DNA from: Bradyrhizobium stylosanthis
GTDB taxonomy: Bacteria > Pseudomonadota > Alphaproteobacteria > Rhizobiales > Xanthobacteraceae
Reading direction: 5' to 3'
Assembly (NCBI RefSeq): GCF_001641335.1
Contig: NZ_LVEM01000001.1
Coordinates: forward strand, 2,304,343-2,368,342
Length of the DNA: 64,000 nucleotides
Position numbers and translations under genes: made by a program. Positions 60,224 to 64,000 of the stretch are shown here, piece after piece (the first letter of the stretch is position 1; each line of letters opens with the position of its first letter). Below the pieces are notes generated by a model. That model was not told the DNA's origin. It saw only the letters and a program-made list of their open reading frames with translations, and made no database searches.

Positions 60224-60898
60224 ATGACCTCCTCCTACACCCTCGTCTTCGATCTCGACGGCACGCTTGTGGATACGGCGCCCGACCTGATCACCGCGCT
60301 CAATTACGTGCTCGACCGCGAAGGCCTGCCGCCGGTACCGATGGCCTCGGCCCGCAACATGATCGGCGCCGGCGCCCGCAAGCTGATCGAACGGGGCCTG
60401 GAGGCCGAGGGCCGCAGCGTCACCCCCGCCGACATGGACCGCATGACGGCGGATTTCATCGCCTATTACGCCGACCATATCGCGGTCGAATCCCGGCCCT
60501 TCGAGGGGCTCGAGGCCGCGCTGGACCATTTTGAGGGCCAAGGCCATCGCCTCGCGGTCTGCACCAACAAGCTGGAATGGCTGTCCAGGCGCCTCTTGGA
60601 CCAGCTCGACCTCAGCCGCCGCTTCGCGGCGATCTGCGGCGCGGACACTTTTGGGGTCCAGAAACCGGATCCGACCATCTTCCGGGAGACGGTGGCGCGG
60701 GCCGGTGGCGAGGTGAAGGCCAGCATCATGGTCGGCGACGCCGGAACCGACGTCGGCGTGGCCCGCCGCGCCGGGGTGCCCGTGATCGGGGTCAGCTTCG
60801 GCTATACGGACGTGCCGATCGCCGATCTGAAGCCCGACCGGCTGATCCATCACATGCGCGACCTGCCCTCGGCGGCCGGCAGCCTGATGACGGCCTAG
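60224..60898 (+). CDS. gph: Phosphoglycolate phosphatase (HAD superfamily)
   Basis: The product is 224 residues. YTLVFDLDGTLVDTAPDLIT is HAD motif I with nucleophile Asp, LAVCTNKLEW is motif II, and GVQKPDPTIF with MVGDAGTDVGVARRAGVPVI is motif III/IV. GDAGTDVGVARRAG and the cap region (60-110 or so) resemble Gph rather than sugar phosphatases. It removes 2-phosphoglycolate made by RuBisCO side reaction or DNA repair. It diverges from rpiA; start 60224 is the first Met before the HAD fold. A bare alternative, other small HAD phosphatase, cannot be excluded. Confidence 0.85.
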   Translation: MTSSYTLVFDLDGTLVDTAPDLITALNYVLDREGLPPVPMASARNMIGAGARKLIERGLEAEGRSVTPADMDRMTADFIAYYADHIAVESRPFEGLEAALDHFEGQGHRLAVCTNKLEWLSRRLLDQLDLSRRFAAICGADTFGVQKPDPTIFRETVARAGGEVKASIMVGDAGTDVGVARRAGVPVIGVSFGYTDVPIADLKPDRLIHHMRDLPSAAGSLMTA

Positions 60899-61050
60899 CA
60901 CCCAACCGACTGAAATTTCATAATAATCCACACGATAGCCCGCGTTAACCAACTATTAACCATGCGCGGCGCGACGGTTGCCTGCCCTGACCGACACTCA
61001 TAAGGTCCGCCCGGGATGTGGCGGTTCGTCGCAGTCAAAGTGGGTGGTTC

Positions 61051-61539
61051 ATGCGTCGTGTGATCGCAATTGTGCTGGCGGGGGCGAGCCTGGGTGGTTG
61101 CTCCTCTTCGATGTCCTGGGACATGTTCAAATCGGCCCCGCCGCCCCTCCAGGTCCGGCTCGAGTCCAATCCGCCGGGCGCCGACGCCACAACCTCGCTC
61201 GGCCCGGGCTGCAAGACCCCCTGCTCGGTCTCGGTTCCCGCGCCCGATCTGCCGTTCTCGGTCGCCTTCGCGCTGCCCAAGTACCAGCCCGCGACCGTGC
61301 CGGTGAACGTCATCAAGAATCCCGGCGATTTCACCACGCCGGCGTCGGTCACGACCGATCCGAACCCGGTATTCGCGGAACTGCAGCCGGCCGCCCCGCC
61401 GAAGCCGGTCCGCAAGCCGCATCGGCCGAAGAAGCCGAAACCGGCCGCGGCCGCTGCTGCGCCGGCCGAGGCTGCACCGGCCGAGGCCGCACCGGCCGGG
61501 GCCTCGCCGTTCCCCGATCCGAACGCAGGCAAGCGCTGA
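61051..61539 (+). CDS. Probable lipoprotein with Pro/Ala/Lys-rich tail
   Basis: The product is 162 residues. MRRVIAIVLAGASLGGCSSS has a lipobox (SLGGC), so Cys 17 should be lipidated. LQVRLESNPPGADATTSLGP resembles PEGA-type repeats (NPPGA), and KTPCSVSVPAPDLPFSVAFA follows. From about residue 115 the chain is low-complexity (RKPHRPKKPKPAAAAAAPAE), basic then Ala-rich, and may span peptidoglycan or bind it. The PEGA-like fold is usually surface- or periplasm-exposed; function unknown. Confidence 0.85.
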   Translation: MRRVIAIVLAGASLGGCSSSMSWDMFKSAPPPLQVRLESNPPGADATTSLGPGCKTPCSVSVPAPDLPFSVAFALPKYQPATVPVNVIKNPGDFTTPASVTTDPNPVFAELQPAAPPKPVRKPHRPKKPKPAAAAAAPAEAAPAEAAPAGASPFPDPNAGKR

Positions 61540-61659
61540 TCCGGACGGCGGGCTTACGTATACCACCCGATTGTCCTAGCCGCGTCCGATGCTTAGATTG
61601 CTTCCAGAGCACCGCCGAAGCAAAGGTGCACCGTCGCCGTAAGTGACAAGGCAATTGGT

Positions 61660-62694
61660 ATGAACGGATCTTCTGCGAATCCCCGCACCGCGCTGTCGAG
61701 CGCGATGACCGATCCGTTCGGGCGGACCATCTCTTATCTGCGCGTCTCGGTCACCGACCGCTGCGATTTACGCTGCTTCTACTGCATGTCGGAAGACATG
61801 ACGTTCCTGCCCAAGGCCGACCTGCTGACGCTGGAGGAACTCGACCGGCTCTGCTCTGCCTTCATCGCCAAGGGCGTGAGGAAGCTGCGACTCACCGGCG
61901 GCGAGCCGCTGGTCCGGCGCAACGTGATGACGCTGGTCCGCTCGCTGTCGCGGCACCTTCAGAGCGGTGCCCTGAACGAGCTGACGCTGACCACCAACGG
62001 CACCCAGCTGGCAAAGCACGCCCGCGAGCTCGCCGATTGCGGCGTCCGCCGCATCAACGTCTCGCTCGACACGCTCGATCCCAAGAAGTTTCGCGAGATC
62101 ACCCGCTGGGGCGAGATCGACAAGGTGCTGGAAGGCATCGAGGCCGCGCGCGCCGCCGGCCTCGCCATCAAGATCAACGCGGTTGCCCTGAAGAACCTCA
62201 ACGAGGAAGAGCTCCCCGAGCTGATGCGCTGGGCCCACGGCAAGGGCATGGGCCTGACGCTGATCGAGGTCATGCCGATGGGCGAGATCGGCGCAGGCCG
62301 CATCGACCAGTATCTGCCGCTGTCGCTGGTGCGCGCACGCCTCGCCCAGCAATTCACGCTGACGGATCTGGCCGAGAGCACCGGCGGGCCGGCGCGCTAT
62401 GTCAGCGTCGCCGAGACCGGCGGCAAGCTCGGCTTCATCACGCCGATGACCCATAATTTCTGCGAATCCTGCAACCGGGTGCGCATCACCTGCACGGGCA
62501 CGCTGCACACCTGCCTCGGCCACGAGGACGCCTCGGACCTGCGCAAGCCCCTGCGTGCATCGGACGACGACGTCCTGCTTGCGGATGCGATCGACCGCGC
62601 CATCGGGCTGAAGCCCAAGGGCCACGATTTCATCATCGACCGCCGCCACGACCGTCCCAGCGTCTCCAGGCACATGAGCGTCACCGGCGGCTAG
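61660..62694 (+). CDS. moaA: GTP 3',8-cyclase MoaA
   Basis: The product is 344 residues, a radical SAM enzyme of molybdenum cofactor synthesis. [20 protein letters not shown] has the first cluster's Cys 35, 39 and 42, [12 protein letters not shown] binds SAM, and the C-terminal cluster is [20 protein letters not shown]. The chain ends in Gly-Gly, needed for activity. It converts GTP to 3',8-cyclo-GTP. A start at the internal Met 16 is possible, but homologues vary here. No other moa genes are in the window; the MOSC fusion at 48048 and ModE-like genes at 39-41 kb are the only other molybdenum links. Confidence 0.96.
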   Translation: MNGSSANPRTALSSAMTDPFGRTISYLRVSVTDRCDLRCFYCMSEDMTFLPKADLLTLEELDRLCSAFIAKGVRKLRLTGGEPLVRRNVMTLVRSLSRHLQSGALNELTLTTNGTQLAKHARELADCGVRRINVSLDTLDPKKFREITRWGEIDKVLEGIEAARAAGLAIKINAVALKNLNEEELPELMRWAHGKGMGLTLIEVMPMGEIGAGRIDQYLPLSLVRARLAQQFTLTDLAESTGGPARYVSVAETGGKLGFITPMTHNFCESCNRVRITCTGTLHTCLGHEDASDLRKPLRASDDDVLLADAIDRAIGLKPKGHDFIIDRRHDRPSVSRHMSVTGG

Positions 62695-62708
62695 GCCGAC
62701 GATAGCGA

Positions 62709-64000
62709 TCAGACCGGCTTGTGCATGAAGAACTGGGCGATGATCGTCGCGCCCAGGAACGTCCCCGCATTCGCCATCAGCGAGACCACCACGATCCGCC
62801 AGCCCAGCGATCGGAATGCAGGCATGTCCTTGGCGATGGACAGGCCCGCAAACGCCAGCAGCGGTGTCGCGAGTGCGAGAAAGTTGATCTTGCCGGTCGC
62901 GGCCGCGATATCGGCCGCAAAGGGCGTGGCAGGATAGGTCAATGCCATCGCGACGAGAGACACCCAGACCACGGCAGGCACCCAGCCCTTCGTGAGCAGG
63001 TAGATCAGGTGGCCGACCATGACGGATGCCACGATGATTGCGGTGCCGGCGAGAACCGAGGTGTCCGGCACGGTCTTGTAGGCGATGTAATTGCCGACCA
63101 GCGCGATGAGCGCGCTGAAGATCCAGATCGACAGGCGTTCGATCGCCGACACATCCGCCGTCTGAGGATGCACAAGCTCTGCACCTGCCGCCGCGGGTGA
63201 CGCGAGCTCTTCCGAGATCGTCGCGCGGCCGCGCCCCAGGATCGGCTCGAGCACGCCGTACGCCCAGACCGTGAAGGGCAGCGACAGGAACAGCGTGAAA
63301 TAGGTGCCGATGGTCGTCGTGATCAAATTGCTCGCCGCGGCGAAGGCCGCGACATCCTTGGCGACATCAGCGGTCTGCTGAGCCGCAATCGCGCCGGAGG
63401 CGGCCGCCATCAGGCTGCCCGAGCCGACACCGGCGCCCATGGCGAGAGCGAGCGGATCGAAGATGCCGAGACCGGTGATGACGCCCGCGAAGATGGCAAT
63501 GAAGACCGCACCGAAGATTGTGCCGGTCATGTACTCGGCGAGTACGCCGCGCCCCTCGGCGCTGTTCATCCCGTACTTCTCGCCGATGATGGCGAGACTC
63601 GGCTCGCGCCCGACGGAAAAGGTCGCGCCGATCGCTTCGCGCTTGATGCCGAGCAGCAGGGCAACCGGCAAGCCGAACACCATCGTGCCGAAGAAATGTC
63701 CGAACTCCTGGAACACCAGCGCCCAGCCGGCGGTCAGGATCTTCGGTAGCGACCCGCCGACCAGCAGTCCGAGCTTGGCGACGAACAGAAGCAGGGCCGG
63801 CTGAAGCGCGGCAGCCGCGAGCGCCTGGGTGCGAGGCTCGAAGCGCATCAAAGCCGGAAGACGCGGGCTCGCAAGCCCCCAGGCCGCACCGATCAGGAGC
63901 GCCCAGAGCAGCGGCAGCAGCACGACCTTGTAGGTCCCGCCGAGCGGCACCGTGACCGCGCCGATCAGTTCAGCGAGCAGGACCGTGACGGCGACCCCGG
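62709..64000 (-). CDS. DUF3100-type membrane protein, 5' end outside window
   Basis: At least 430 residues, open to the right edge. Codons upstream of GTG 63950 still read a hydrophobic segment (GVAVTVLLAELIGAVTVPLG), so that GTG is not the start. About ten membrane segments are visible, among them YKVVLLPLLWALLIGAAWGL, GAVFIAIFAGVITGLGIFDP, LSIWIFSALIALVGNYIAYK and LFVAKLGLLVGG. GVGSGSLMAAASGAIAAQQ in the middle is a Gly-rich loop. The pattern suggests a transporter of the DUF3100 family, function unknown. The stop lies 14 bases from the moaA stop (convergent). Confidence 0.8.
   Translation of the reverse strand, partial: GVAVTVLLAELIGAVTVPLGGTYKVVLLPLLWALLIGAAWGLASPRLPALMRFEPRTQALAAAALQPALLLFVAKLGLLVGGSLPKILTAGWALVFQEFGHFFGTMVFGLPVALLLGIKREAIGATFSVGREPSLAIIGEKYGMNSAEGRGVLAEYMTGTIFGAVFIAIFAGVITGLGIFDPLALAMGAGVGSGSLMAAASGAIAAQQTADVAKDVAAFAAASNLITTTIGTYFTLFLSLPFTVWAYGVLEPILGRGRATISEELASPAAAGAELVHPQTADVSAIERLSIWIFSALIALVGNYIAYKTVPDTSVLAGTAIIVASVMVGHLIYLLTKGWVPAVVWVSLVAMALTYPATPFAADIAAATGKINFLALATPLLAFAGLSIAKDMPAFRSLGWRIVVVSLMANAGTFLGATIIAQFFMHKPV

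Overview
This is a GC-rich, gene-dense chromosomal stretch that looks like a Bradyrhizobium-type alphaproteobacterium (order Hyphomicrobiales). That is an inference from gene content (a DUF2865 secreted protein, two adjacent Kup transporters, an Atm1-type exporter, psd-pssA, class II DAHP synthase), from codon bias that leaves long antisense open frames, and from several families of palindromic intergenic repeats typical of that group. No rRNA, tRNA, CRISPR array, insertion sequence or replication origin was recognised. Both ends cut through genes: an autotransporter on the left and a DUF3100-type membrane protein on the right.

Layout: 1-4.5 kb, the C-terminal part of a repeat-rich autotransporter. 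4.8-7.5 kb, an operon of rhodanese, aminotransferase and polyamine-type binding protein. 7.8-11.8 kb, two tandem kup genes. 12-13.6 kb, a motA-motB stator pair. 13.8-19.4 kb, the most interesting region: a five-gene, mostly overlapping operon encoding a papain-like protease, a 357-residue repetitive Cys/Thr precursor, an APH-type kinase, a HopA1-type lyase and a LanC-type cyclase. 20-24.7 kb, RraA-like protein, phosphatidylethanolamine synthesis (psd, pssA) and an Atm1-like ABC exporter. 24.9-29.7 kb, LOG-family protein, a VOC protein and the operon cysS / 37-residue membrane peptide / GNAT / cimA. 29.9-36 kb, small secreted proteins, a possible acquired immunity gene between direct repeats, and the operon DAHP synthase-dgkA-nadE. 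37-41.8 kb, aldehyde dehydrogenase with ModE-related regulators and a ModE-box-like site. 42-47 kb, LysR regulator, diguanylate cyclase, YqhA and a TerB/TerC operon. 47.5-57 kb, a MOSC-flavodoxin-reductase-like fusion, a frameshifted redoxin, MocR, PaiB, a class II amidotransferase with a GCS2-type ligase, and a bicupin. 57-64 kb, gor, rpiA, gph, moaA.

The main discovery candidate is the 13.8-19.4 kb operon. Kinase plus HopA1-type lyase is the hallmark of class V lanthipeptide synthesis, known to me from actinomycetes. Here a LanC with intact zinc ligands completes the set, and the presumed substrate is a single large protein holding 13 cores, each exactly C-x5-T-x2-C-T and separated by Gly/Gln/Ala-rich linkers. 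A cytoplasmic C1 protease is translationally coupled to the precursor and could release the cores. No exporter gene is linked.

Secondary points: a ModE-box-like operator beside a short ModE-like gene; a one-base frameshift in a redoxin gene; an Imm5-like gene bracketed by copies of the 3' end of the neighbouring DUF2865 gene; and a 37-residue membrane peptide gene in the cysS operon.
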